Source: Nocardia niigatensis NBRC 100131 (GTDB lineage Bacteria; Actinomycetota; Actinomycetes; Mycobacteriales; Mycobacteriaceae). From it: 64,000 nucleotides of DNA. A program made the position numbers and the translations under genes. The stretch spans positions 62,001 to 126,000 of the forward strand of contig NZ_BAGC01000053.1 in the NCBI RefSeq assembly GCF_000308655.1. The letters are read 5' to 3'. Each line of letters begins with the position of its first letter. Within the stretch, counting starts at the first letter, position 1. The notes under the pieces are model-generated. The model ran no database searches. It was given only the letters and a program-made list of their open reading frames with translations, and had not been told where the DNA came from. Below are positions 17,527-25,285 of this stretch, piece by piece.

Positions 17527-18087
17527 TTACCGCGCCGGTATCTCGGATTCGGTGGTGAGACCCTGGTCGAGGATGGCGGTCAGGAAGCCGGGGGCTTGAC
17601 GGATTCCCATGTGGCCTTCGAGTGTCAGCTCCCACGTGGTTTCGGCCAGTCCGCAGAATGTCGAGGCCAGCCAGGTGGCGGGCATGTCCCCGCGCAGGAT
17701 GCCCGCATGCTGACCGGCAGCCATCAGCGCTACCGTGCGGGCGAAGATCTCCTCGGCGCGGTCGGTGGCCTCGGGAGCGCCCAGCACATCGGGCTCGACG
17801 TAGACCAGATTCCACAGCTGCGCGAACGGAATGTATTCGGCGAGCAACCCGGCCAGCACAGCATCGGTGAATCCCGGGCTGGTTTCGGCGGAGACCAGGG
17901 CACGGTCACAATCCTCGAGGATCTTGGCGGCCATGGCTTGTACGAGGACCTGACGGGTCGGGAAAAGCCGGGTCAGTGTCGCGCGGCTGATGCCCGCACG
18001 CGCCGCGATAACCTGCATCGACGCCCCCCGGTCCTTGGCCAGGGCCGGGATCGCCGCATCCAGAACCTCTGCCGCATCGGTACGCAT
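17527..18087 (-). CDS. TetR-family transcriptional repressor
   Basis: A 186-aa regulator with an N-terminal HTH (about 8-55; MQVIAARAGISRATLTRLFPTRQVLVQA) and a helical ligand-binding domain. It is divergent from the flavin amine oxidase gene. The 22-bp near-palindrome at 18112-18133, 25 nt upstream of its ATG, is the likely operator for autoregulation and control of the oxidase. The ligand is unknown. Confidence 0.88.
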   Translation of the reverse strand: MRTDAAEVLDAAIPALAKDRGASMQVIAARAGISRATLTRLFPTRQVLVQAMAAKILEDCDRALVSAETSPGFTDAVLAGLLAEYIPFAQLWNLVYVEPDVLGAPEATDRAEEIFARTVALMAAGQHAGILRGDMPATWLASTFCGLAETTWELTLEGHMGIRQAPGFLTAILDQGLTTESEIPAR

Positions 18088-18111
18088 CCGCTACCAACTC
18101 CATACGTCTCA

Positions 18112-18133
18112 TTTGACACATGAGTGTCTCAAA
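18112..18133. promoter_or_regulatory. Palindromic operator for the TetR/amine-oxidase divergon
   Basis: A 22-bp near-palindrome with outer arms TTTGA / TCAAA and a perfect inner repeat GACAC-ATGA-GTGTC, located between the divergent TetR and oxidase genes. The position and symmetry fit a TetR operator. Confidence 0.6.
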
Positions 18134-18221
18134 GTATTCTCTGGCGTATCAGATTCTTATTTTACGAGGTCGGCACCGTCACGCCTGCGGGCGCGGGCGG
18201 CGACAGAGGGGTTCGGTGGCC

Positions 18222-19610
18222 ATGACGATGCACCGTCGCCGGTTCCTGCAGACGAGCGGCCTGTCCGCACTGGCACTGATGATCGCCGCGGCCTGCGACG
18301 ACAACGACGGCTCGACCCCGCCGGCGGGCGGGAGCCGGAAAGTCATCGTGGTCGGTGCGGGGATCGCCGGCCTCGCCGCGGCGCGCACCCTGACCGATCG
18401 AGGCCATGACGTGGTCGTGCTCGAGGCGCGTGATCGCATCGGCGGCCGGGTCTGGACCACCAACCATTGGCCCGATGCCCCGGTCGATCTGGGCGCGTCC
18501 TGGATCCACGGAGTGGATGGCAACCCGCTGACAGAACTGGCCCGAAAGGCCGGTGCGCGGGTGGTGCCGACCAGCTACGCGAACGGCACCGACTACGGCA
18601 CGGACGGGCAGCGCGTCACCGAGCACACCGCCGACCGAATCGAGCAGTGGCGCACCACCATCGGCAAGGCGCTCGCCGATGCCCGGAACGACGCCGACGA
18701 GGCACCCGACGCGTCGCTGCGCTCGGTCGCCGAACGCGGGGTCAACTGGCCCGCACTGCCCGAAGCGGACAAGACGCTGGTGGCCTCGATACTCAACGAC
18801 TACGAACATGAGTACTCCGGCAGCGCCGACGAGTTGTCGAGCCTGTACTTCGACGACGACGCGAAGATCAAGGGCCGAGACGTGCTCTTCCCCGCCGGCT
18901 ACGGGGCGATCACCGACTACCTGGCCCGCGGACTGACCGTACGCACCGGGCAGGTCGTGGAGGGCATCGACTGGAACCGGTCCCGTGTCACCGTGTCCAG
19001 CGCCGGCGGCGCCCTCGACGCCGATCACGTCGTCGTCACTGTGCCACTGGGCGTCTTGCAGAGCGGCGCGATCGAATTCGATCCCGGTCTGCCCGCCGAG
19101 AAGACCACCGCGATCTCGAAACTGGGCATGGGCGTGCTCGACAAGTGCTACCTGCGATTCCCGAGCAGGTTCTGGCCGGACACCGACTGGCTCACCTACA
19201 TTCCCGGCCTCGACAAGCCTGGGCACTGGGGTCAATGGATCAACTACGCCCGCGCGGCCGACCACCCGATCCTGCTCGGCTTCAACGCCGCCGAGTTCGG
19301 CCGCACCAGCGAAAACTGGTCCGACGCCGACCTTGTCGCCGACGCCATGGCCACCCTGCGCACCATCTTCGGGCCCGCCATACCCACGCCGATCGACTAC
19401 CAGATCACCCGCTGGTCATCCGACCCCTACGCCCGCGGCTCCTACTCGTTCAACAAACTCGGCTCCACCCCCGACATGCGCGACCACCTCGCCGCCGGCA
19501 TCGACGACCGCGTGCATTTCGCCGGCGAAGCGACCAACCGCGCCTCCTTCGGCACCGTCCACGGCGCCTACGACTCCGGCCTGCGCGCAGCCGCCGAAAT
19601 CACAGGCTGA
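18222..19610 (+). CDS. Tat-exported flavin monoamine oxidase, predicted lipoprotein
   Basis: A 462-aa FAD-dependent amine oxidase (NAD(P)-binding Rossmann / amino_oxidase family). The N-terminus has a twin-arginine signal (HRRRFLQTSGLSALALMIAAAC) ending in a lipobox-like AAAC, predicting a folded, lipid-anchored extracytoplasmic enzyme. The FAD-binding motif VIVVGAGIAGLAAARTL starts near residue 43, followed by ARDRIGGRV and DLGASWIHG. The C-terminal FAD motif is HFAGEATNRASFGTVHGAYDSG. It should oxidise an amine to an aldehyde or imine with H2O2 release. The ATG at 18222 was chosen because it places the Tat motif at the N-terminus; the longer frame starts inside the operator. Confidence 0.88.
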   Translation: MTMHRRRFLQTSGLSALALMIAAACDDNDGSTPPAGGSRKVIVVGAGIAGLAAARTLTDRGHDVVVLEARDRIGGRVWTTNHWPDAPVDLGASWIHGVDGNPLTELARKAGARVVPTSYANGTDYGTDGQRVTEHTADRIEQWRTTIGKALADARNDADEAPDASLRSVAERGVNWPALPEADKTLVASILNDYEHEYSGSADELSSLYFDDDAKIKGRDVLFPAGYGAITDYLARGLTVRTGQVVEGIDWNRSRVTVSSAGGALDADHVVVTVPLGVLQSGAIEFDPGLPAEKTTAISKLGMGVLDKCYLRFPSRFWPDTDWLTYIPGLDKPGHWGQWINYARAADHPILLGFNAAEFGRTSENWSDADLVADAMATLRTIFGPAIPTPIDYQITRWSSDPYARGSYSFNKLGSTPDMRDHLAAGIDDRVHFAGEATNRASFGTVHGAYDSGLRAAAEITG

Positions 19611-19687
19611 CCACGGCGGTCGCCGTCACGGCGATGATCGGCCGGCTGACCCGAACGCCTCGATTCGGGCCCTCCGGCAGATGAACA

Positions 19688-19701
19688 GGGACCTTTGCCG
19701 C
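19688..19701 (+). promoter_or_regulatory. Weak candidate DevR box upstream of the hydrogenase operon
   Basis: GGGACCTTTGCCGC has a perfect left half and 3/5 in the right half of GGGAC-N4-GTCCC. It is about 80 nt upstream of the ATG at 19781. Hypoxic control of group-3b-type hydrogenases by DosR is known in mycobacteria; here it is inferred. Confidence 0.3.
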
Positions 19702-19780
19702 TCCCGATCCGGCACCGCCCCGGCCAGACTCGAAACCGACGCTGCGACGACCATCGACCGTTGGGCGAACAGAGGCTCAC

Positions 19781-20902
19781 ATGACCATCAGCGAGACTGT
19801 GACGATCGACCGGGCAGGCCTCGATCGACTTGTCGAGGTGCTCGGGGAGCACGGCTACCGAGTTATCGGACCGCAGGTCCGTGACGGCGCGATCATCCTG
19901 GACGAACTCGACTCCGGCGCCGCGCTGCCGGCCGGCTGGGGCGTGCACACCGAGCCGGGTCGCTACCGGCTGTACCGCCGCGACGACGAAGCCGTCTTCT
20001 CGCATTCGGCGGGACCGGGATCGTGGAAGCAGTTTCTACAGCCCCCGCACCGCAAGCTCGCGCAGCTCGACGCCGAACTGAATTCCGAAGCGGTACAAGA
20101 GATTCCGGTGCCAACCGCGTTTCTCGGCGTACGCGGCTGCGATCTCGCCGCGATCGCCGTCCTGGGCCGGGTGCTGGGCGGCGTGGATACGGCCTTCGCG
20201 GCCCGGCGCAGGGAATTGTTCATCATCGCCGTGAACTGCACCGAGCCTGGCGGGGTGTGCTTCTGCGCCTCGATGGGCACCGGCCCGGGTGTCTCCTCCG
20301 GCTATGACCTGGCCCTCACCGAACGCCTCGACGACAGCGGCCACCGGTTCCTCGTCGAGGCGGGCAGCGATGCGGGCGCGGGAATCATCGCCGAACTTGT
20401 CACCGAACCCGCCTCGGCCGCCGAGATCTCGGCGGCCAGAACCGACGTCGCGGCGGCGGCCGGCCGAATGGGACGCACCATGCCGGACGTCGATATCCGC
20501 GAGGTGATCCGCAACTCACGCGAGTCCCCGCACTGGGAGGACGTCGCGAGCCGCTGCTTCGCCTGCGCCAATTGCACCATGGTGTGCCCCACCTGCTTCT
20601 GTACCACCACCGAGGATGTCACCGATCTCACGGGCACCCACGCCGAACGTTGGGAGCGCTGGGCCTCGTGCTTCGAACTGGACTTCTCCTATCTGCACGG
20701 CGGCAGTGTCCGGCAGTCCGGGGAGAGTCGCTACCGGCAGTGGCTCAGCCACAAACTGGGCACCTGGTACGACCAGTTCGGCAGCTCCGGGTGCGTGGGT
20801 TGCGGGCGGTGCATCGCGTGGTGCCCGGCGGGTATCGACCTGACCGCCGAGCTCGCCAGGCTCGCCGAACTGGCAGGGGATGGTGATGACGACCAGCGCT
20901 GA
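19781..20902 (+). CDS. [NiFe]-hydrogenase (group 3b type) beta subunit, 4Fe-4S protein
   Basis: A 373-aa iron-sulfur electron-transfer subunit of a cytosolic bidirectional NAD(P)-linked hydrogenase (HydB/HyhB type). The C-terminus has two ferredoxin-like cluster motifs: CFACANCTMVCPTCFC from about C259 and CVGCGRCIAWCP from about C338. The N-terminal domain has the family-typical FLGVRGCDLAAIAVLGRV. It is the first gene of the operon; the stop overlaps the next gene by about 17 nt. It would relay electrons between the gamma flavin subunit and the delta small subunit, which is missing here. Confidence 0.88.
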   Translation: MTISETVTIDRAGLDRLVEVLGEHGYRVIGPQVRDGAIILDELDSGAALPAGWGVHTEPGRYRLYRRDDEAVFSHSAGPGSWKQFLQPPHRKLAQLDAELNSEAVQEIPVPTAFLGVRGCDLAAIAVLGRVLGGVDTAFAARRRELFIIAVNCTEPGGVCFCASMGTGPGVSSGYDLALTERLDDSGHRFLVEAGSDAGAGIIAELVTEPASAAEISAARTDVAAAAGRMGRTMPDVDIREVIRNSRESPHWEDVASRCFACANCTMVCPTCFCTTTEDVTDLTGTHAERWERWASCFELDFSYLHGGSVRQSGESRYRQWLSHKLGTWYDQFGSSGCVGCGRCIAWCPAGIDLTAELARLAELAGDGDDDQR

Positions 20903-21398
20903 AGATCTGTCCACCTTCCCTGCGCTCGCCGCGCTCGATCACGCGAAACTCGAGACCCTCGCCCAGGCCGGCCGGGAGGTCCGTTATCCCGCCGGGCAGC
21001 GCTTGATCGCGGAAGGCCATCGGGCTGACCGGTGCTGGCTCATCCGCTCGGGATACGTGGTGCTGGACGCGACGGTGCCCGGACGGGGCGACGTCGCGAT
21101 ACAGACTCTCGGCCCTGGCGATCTGCTGGGCTGGTCCTGGCTGGTGCCGCCGTATCGCTGGCACTTCGGCGCCATCACCGCCGAACCCGTGCACGCGATC
21201 GAATTCGATTCGGCCCGCCTGACCGAATTCGCCGACGCGGACCCCAAATTCGGGCAAGCGCTGACGCTGCTGCTCTTCGAAGCGCTCCTGGAGCGGCTGC
21301 AGGCCACCCGGGCCAGACTCCTCAACCTCTATCGCAACTCGGGCGAAACCTGCACAACCGCACCGCTGCGCCTGGGTGAGGCCGGAGGCAGGCGATGA
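20886..21398 (+). CDS. Cyclic-nucleotide-binding-domain protein in the hydrogenase operon
   Basis: A roughly 170-aa Crp-like cNMP-binding domain: RYPAGQRLIAEG, then DRCWLIRSGYVVLDA, then LGPGDLLGWSWLVPPYRWHFGAIT. No C-terminal helix-turn-helix follows; the protein ends after a helical segment. It is therefore unlikely to be a transcription factor and may be a regulatory or structural partner of the hydrogenase. Starts at 20880 and 20886 are both possible; the later one has GGGG at better spacing. It overlaps the beta gene upstream and the gamma gene downstream by ATGA. Confidence 0.82.
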   Translation: MTTSAEDLSTFPALAALDHAKLETLAQAGREVRYPAGQRLIAEGHRADRCWLIRSGYVVLDATVPGRGDVAIQTLGPGDLLGWSWLVPPYRWHFGAITAEPVHAIEFDSARLTEFADADPKFGQALTLLLFEALLERLQATRARLLNLYRNSGETCTTAPLRLGEAGGRR

Positions 21399-22249
21399 GC
21401 AGTGCGCCATCCGTTCACGCGGTGGCGGATCCGGACACCATGCTCCGCTATCGCGTGGCCGACCGTGTCCCGCAGACCGCCGACACCGTAACGCTGTTGC
21501 TCGCACCGATCGACGATGCGGCACAACGATTCCGGGCCGGACAGTTCATGATGCTCTACCGTTTCGGGGTCGGCGAGATCGCCATCTCGATCAGCGGGAA
21601 TCCCTGTGGCCCGGATGATCTGCTCGAGCACACCATCCGCTCGGTCGGCGCGGTCAGCGCCGCTCTCCACGATGCCCCGGTCGGCGCGGTGATCGGCGTG
21701 CGCGGCCCGTTCGGTACCGGATGGGACCTCGACTCCGCCGCCGACCGCGATCTGATCATCGTCGGTGGCGGGGTCGGCCTGGCCCCCTTGCGTCCGGTGG
21801 TGCTGGAGGTGCTGGCGCGGCGCGCCGAGTACCGGAGGGTCGTGCTCATCACCGGTGCCCGAACCCCCGGCGACATCCTCTTCAGGCACGACCAGTCCTT
21901 GTGGGCCGACAGCGGCACGATCGAACTGCACCAGACCGTCGACCACCCGGCGCCGGGGTGGAGGGGACGGATCGGGTTCGTCACCGAACCCCTCGGTAAG
22001 CTCGTCATCGACCCCGCGCACACCACCGCGTTCCTGTGCGGGCCGGAACCGATGATGCGGTTCTGCGCGCAGACACTGCTGAGTAAGAGCATGCCCCCCA
22101 ACGATATCCGGATTTCCCTGGAGCGAAATATGCAGTGCGGCATCGCCCGATGCGGCCACTGCCAGCTCGGCCCGCTACTCGTCTGCCGGGATGGTCCCAT
22201 CGTGGATTACGCGGTCGCCGAACCACTGATCTCGGTGCGGGAGCTGTAG
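21395..22249 (+). CDS. [NiFe]-hydrogenase (group 3b type) gamma subunit, FAD/NAD(P)-binding
   Basis: A 284-aa flavoprotein of the ferredoxin-NADP reductase superfamily (HydG type). The FAD-binding barrel comes first, with FRAGQFMMLYRFGVGE. The NAD(P)-binding motif VGGGVGLAPLRPVV (about 125-140) and CGPEPMM follow. A C-terminal 2Fe-2S Cys cluster has MQCGIARCGHCQLGP and a last Cys in LLVCRDGP. It connects the hydrogenase to NAD(P). Its stop codon overlaps the GTG of the short delta-position ORF at 22249. Confidence 0.88.
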   Translation: MSSAPSVHAVADPDTMLRYRVADRVPQTADTVTLLLAPIDDAAQRFRAGQFMMLYRFGVGEIAISISGNPCGPDDLLEHTIRSVGAVSAALHDAPVGAVIGVRGPFGTGWDLDSAADRDLIIVGGGVGLAPLRPVVLEVLARRAEYRRVVLITGARTPGDILFRHDQSLWADSGTIELHQTVDHPAPGWRGRIGFVTEPLGKLVIDPAHTTAFLCGPEPMMRFCAQTLLSKSMPPNDIRISLERNMQCGIARCGHCQLGPLLVCRDGPIVDYAVAEPLISVREL

Positions 22250-22299
22250 TGGGCGCGCCGAACCTCGCGGAGAGGACGCGGGATGAGCCATCGCAGTAG
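22249..22299 (+). pseudogene. Apparent remnant of the hydrogenase delta (small) subunit gene
   Basis: Four-subunit group 3b hydrogenases are encoded beta-gamma-delta-alpha, with a delta gene of roughly 250 codons between gamma and alpha. Here only 33 nt separate gamma and alpha. A GTG overlapping the gamma stop opens a 16-codon frame, MGAPNLAERTRDEPSQ, which stops 17 nt inside alpha. Coupled starts and overlapping stops are what an intact delta gene would show, so I read this as the two ends of delta joined by a large internal deletion. No CxGCQ-type small-subunit motif exists anywhere in the window. Chance or an assembly collapse remain possible. Confidence 0.5.
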
Positions 22300-23575
22300 G
22301 CAATTGCGGGTCAGTTCACTGGCTCGGGTGGAGGGTGAGGGCGCGCTGCGCGTCATCGTAGAGGCCGGCCGCGTCACGCGCGCGGAGCTGAACATCTATG
22401 AGCCGCCGCGGTTCTTCGAGGCGTTCTTGCGAGGAAGGGCCTATACCGAGCCTCCCGATATCACCGCCCGAATCTGCGGTATCTGCCCGGTTGCCTACCA
22501 AACCAGTGCGTGCAACGCCCTCGAACAGCTCTGCGGCATCGAACTCGACGCGCCGCTCGCCGCGCTGCGGCGGCTGTTGTACTGCGGCGAATGGATCTCC
22601 AGCCACACGCTGCACATCCACCTGCTGCACATCCCCGACTTCCTCGGATATCCGGACGCCATCACCCTGGCCAAAGACCATCGGGAACTGGTGGAGCACG
22701 GGCTGGCGTTGAAGAAAGCGGGCAACAGCCTGCTCGAACTCCTCGGCGGCCGCCCGATCCATCCGATCAATGTCCGTGTCGGCGGCTTCTACTCGGTGCC
22801 CACGCGCACCGAGTTGGCGAGGATCGCCGAACAGCTCCGCCGCGCTCAGGAATACGCCATCGAAACCGCGTATTTCGTTGCCGGATTCGAATTTCCCGAC
22901 CTGGAATTCGAGTACGATCTGCTCGCCGCCACCACACCGGACCGCTACGCCATCGAGAACGGGACCGTCCGGACCAGCTCCGGATCATCCTTCCCCGCCG
23001 CCGATTTCGGCATCCACGTCATCGAGCAGCAAGTGCCGCATTCCACCGCGCTGCACGCGCAGCTGGACGGCCGGCGCTATCTGACCGGTCCGCTCGCCCG
23101 GTACAGTCTCAATTCCGGGCAACTGTCACCGCTGGCCCGGGAGGTCGCCGCCGCGGCCGGCCTCGGACCCGTATGCCGTAACCCTTTCCGCAGCATCGTG
23201 ATTCGCGCCGTCGAGGTCGTGTACGCGATCGATGAAGCGCTCCGGCTGATCGGCGACTACGAACCGCCCGCCCGCCCATTCGTCCCGTGCGCGCCGCGCG
23301 CCGGCGTCGGACATGGCGTCAGCGAAGCCCCCCGTGGACTGCTTTACCATCGTTACGAAGTCGACGACAGCGGAACGGTACGCGCTGCCACCATCATTCC
23401 ACCGACCTCCCAGAATCAGTCCGCGATCGAAGACGACCTGCGCCGGGTGGCCGAGAACAATCTCGACCTGGACGATGCGGCGCTGACTCGCCTGTGCGAA
23501 CAGACAATCCGCAACTACGACCCGTGCATCTCGTGCTCGGCGCACTTCCTCGAACTCGACGTGGTGCGCCGATGA
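22283..23575 (+). CDS. [NiFe]-hydrogenase (group 3b type) alpha (large, catalytic) subunit
   Basis: A 430-aa subunit with the complete NiFe ligand set: RICGICP near the N-terminus (C65, C68) and DPCISCSAHF at the C-terminus (C415, C418). The tail after the second motif is the short peptide normally removed by a maturation protease. SSLARVEGEGAL at the N-terminus is typical of the family. The frame is intact and shows no decay. It overlaps the next gene by ATGA. Without the small subunit, whose FeS cluster sits next to the active site, the enzyme could not transfer electrons in the usual way. Confidence 0.92.
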   Translation: MSHRSRQLRVSSLARVEGEGALRVIVEAGRVTRAELNIYEPPRFFEAFLRGRAYTEPPDITARICGICPVAYQTSACNALEQLCGIELDAPLAALRRLLYCGEWISSHTLHIHLLHIPDFLGYPDAITLAKDHRELVEHGLALKKAGNSLLELLGGRPIHPINVRVGGFYSVPTRTELARIAEQLRRAQEYAIETAYFVAGFEFPDLEFEYDLLAATTPDRYAIENGTVRTSSGSSFPAADFGIHVIEQQVPHSTALHAQLDGRRYLTGPLARYSLNSGQLSPLAREVAAAAGLGPVCRNPFRSIVIRAVEVVYAIDEALRLIGDYEPPARPFVPCAPRAGVGHGVSEAPRGLLYHRYEVDDSGTVRAATIIPPTSQNQSAIEDDLRRVAENNLDLDDAALTRLCEQTIRNYDPCISCSAHFLELDVVRR

Positions 23576-24054
23576 GCCGGCCACGGGCGGTGGTGATCGG
23601 CGTCGGCAACGAGTATCGGCGCGACGACGGCATCGGCCCGGCAGTGGTCCGGTACCTCCAAAAACTCTGTCTGCCAGGAGTTTCTGTAGAATTATGCGAC
23701 GGTGAGGCCACCGACCTGCTGGACGTGTGGGCCGGCGCCGAGTTGGCGGTGGTCGTGGATGCCGTGCTCTGCGAGCCCTCGACCCCCGGCCGCATCTGGC
23801 GCACCACCGTCGACACCTTGCGCGAACGCACCCACGCCACCAGTTCTCACGCCCTCGGCATACCCGACGCCCTGCCACTGGGCCGCGTCCTGAACCGTGT
23901 CCCGGCGGAACTGGTCGTCATCGCGGTCGAGGCCCAGCGCCTCGATCTGGGCATCGGCCTCTCCGGGCCGGTGGCCGCCGCCCGCCCGGAAGTAGTGGCG
24001 GCCGTCCTGGCCGAACTCGCCCGGCTGGACATCGCACCCGCTCCCACGCACTGA
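23572..24054 (+). CDS. [NiFe]-hydrogenase maturation endopeptidase
   Basis: A 160-aa protease of the HycI/HyaD family. The N-terminal GVGNEYRRDDGIGPAVV carries the first Ni-binding acidic residue, and LAVVVDAVLCE carries the second. It cleaves the C-terminal extension of the alpha subunit after nickel insertion. The ATG overlaps the alpha stop (ATGA). No hyp accessory genes lie in the window, so those must be elsewhere. Confidence 0.9.
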   Translation: MSRPRAVVIGVGNEYRRDDGIGPAVVRYLQKLCLPGVSVELCDGEATDLLDVWAGAELAVVVDAVLCEPSTPGRIWRTTVDTLRERTHATSSHALGIPDALPLGRVLNRVPAELVVIAVEAQRLDLGIGLSGPVAAARPEVVAAVLAELARLDIAPAPTH

Positions 24055-24062
24055 ATCAGCGC

Positions 24063-24209
24063 TCACCGGCAGCCCGCTGTGCGCCACCGGTAGTAGGTCG
24101 CTTCGGCGAACTGAAGGATCCGGTACACGAAGATCCCCATCACCACCACCGGCATCAGCGGCATGGAAATGGCGCTCGTCGTCTTCTTCGACGGCGCTGC
24201 GCTGTTCAT
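24063..24209 (-). CDS. 48-aa small membrane protein, third gene of the DUF35 operon
   Basis: An ATG at 24209 overlaps the stop of the upstream gene (ATGA). The peptide has a polar N-terminus (MNSAAPSKKTTS), a central hydrophobic helix (PLMPVVVMGIFVYRILQFA) and a basic tail ending WRTAGCR. One transmembrane segment is predicted. The overlap and sensible topology support a real gene. No family recognised. Confidence 0.6.
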   Translation of the reverse strand: MNSAAPSKKTTSAISMPLMPVVVMGIFVYRILQFAEATYYRWRTAGCR

Positions 24210-24580
24210 GACGAGTATGCCGCGGACGGGCCGCCGAGCACATCACCGAGAGTCCGGTCCGGGCAGACTTCCTGTACTGCGGCTTCGGCTCGAACCTCGA
24301 GGATCGCGAGGAGGACCATGCGGCACACGGACATGCCCGACAGGTGTCCGGGGAGCGTCAGCACGGTGTGGGCCTTGGCCCGCCGGCATTCCTGGACGAG
24401 ATCGACGAACGCCGGGGGCAGTGTCGCGTTCCGTGGTGCCGGCTCGTGGAATACGGCGCCCAGCGCATACCCGAGTGATCTGGCGGCGGCTCGCAGTATG
24501 GTGTCGCTGGAATTCGGGTCGTGGTTACTCAGCAGATCGTCGCGCACGTATCCGTAGGCAAGCGGCAACAGCGCAGTCAT
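24206..24580 (-). CDS. Resolvase-N-terminal-like protein lacking the catalytic Ser
   Basis: A 124-aa protein beginning MTALLPLAYGYVRDDLLSN, resembling the first strand of serine recombinases (GYxRVS). The position of the catalytic Ser is an acidic residue, and no HTH follows. The rest (LVQECRRAKAHTVLTLPGHLSG) resembles the AKxxGARVLVVPSLDHLS-type segment of resolvase-like actinobacterial proteins. It is therefore probably not an active recombinase. Both ends overlap neighbours by ATGA. The function is unknown. Confidence 0.6.
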   Translation of the reverse strand: MTALLPLAYGYVRDDLLSNHDPNSSDTILRAAARSLGYALGAVFHEPAPRNATLPPAFVDLVQECRRAKAHTVLTLPGHLSGMSVCRMVLLAILEVRAEAAVQEVCPDRTLGDVLGGPSAAYSS

Positions 24581-25014
24581 CGAAGCATCCCGTTCACACG
24601 CCACGACGCCGGCTGCCGCGGGTCGGCGTCGACTTTGAAGACCGGAAACCCGTCCTGCCGGGGACTCGGCTGGAAGTACACCCGCACCGGCCCGATGTAG
24701 GTCAGCGGGACCTCACCTTCGAGGGAGGTGTAGACCCATGGGCCCTCGTCGAGTTCGACTATGGCGATCATCAACGGCGTCAACTCGCCGTGCGGACCAC
24801 GCGTGCGGTACACCACCCGCCAGGACACGATCGAACCAGCACCCGACGAGGGCACCCACTCGAGATCGTCGGACGCGCAGGCAGAACACGCGGAGGTCAG
24901 CGGCGCGAAGAGCTTGTCGCAGGCCGCGCAACGCCGGATTGTCAGCGTGCCTTCGACACCAACGGCGCTGTCGTCGCTGACACCCGCTGTGTACTGGGCA
25001 TTCGGTCGGGACAT
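24577..25014 (-). CDS. DUF35 / OB-fold Zn-ribbon acyl-CoA-associated protein
   Basis: A 145-aa protein with an N-terminal rubredoxin-like zinc ribbon (CAACDKLFAPLTSACSAC, two CxxC pairs) and a C-terminal OB fold (SWRVVYRTRG, IAIVELDEGPWVYTSLEG, GPVRVYFQPS). DUF35 proteins normally pair with thiolases or HMG-CoA synthases and bind acyl-CoA. No thiolase is adjacent here. GGAGG ends 9 nt before the ATG at 25014. It heads a three-gene operon with ATGA overlaps. Confidence 0.82.
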   Translation of the reverse strand: MSRPNAQYTAGVSDDSAVGVEGTLTIRRCAACDKLFAPLTSACSACASDDLEWVPSSGAGSIVSWRVVYRTRGPHGELTPLMIAIVELDEGPWVYTSLEGEVPLTYIGPVRVYFQPSPRQDGFPVFKVDADPRQPASWRVNGMLR

Positions 25015-25285
25015 GGAACGGAACCTCCATGTATCGGTGCTGCTGGATTCCGGTTCAGCATCGCCTGTCCGGAGTACGTCCACGACGGTCGAATGGCCAC
25101 TGGGCATACCTATTTTTGCGCCGGGAGCGGTCACCAGAACCGAACCGGCCCGCGGTATCGCACCCCGCGATCAGAGATTTCTCCTCGTCGGTGGGCCAAC
25201 CATCGGCTGACCAGACCCAGTGGTCTTCTACTGAGAGCGCGGATATCCTGACTAGCGCTGACAGTGGTCGAGCCGCAGGTAGCCG

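Noticed and set aside
22283..23575. Fusion of the small subunit into the alpha or gamma protein
   Set aside because: Both have normal lengths and motifs for their own subunit only. Neither contains small-subunit Cys motifs.
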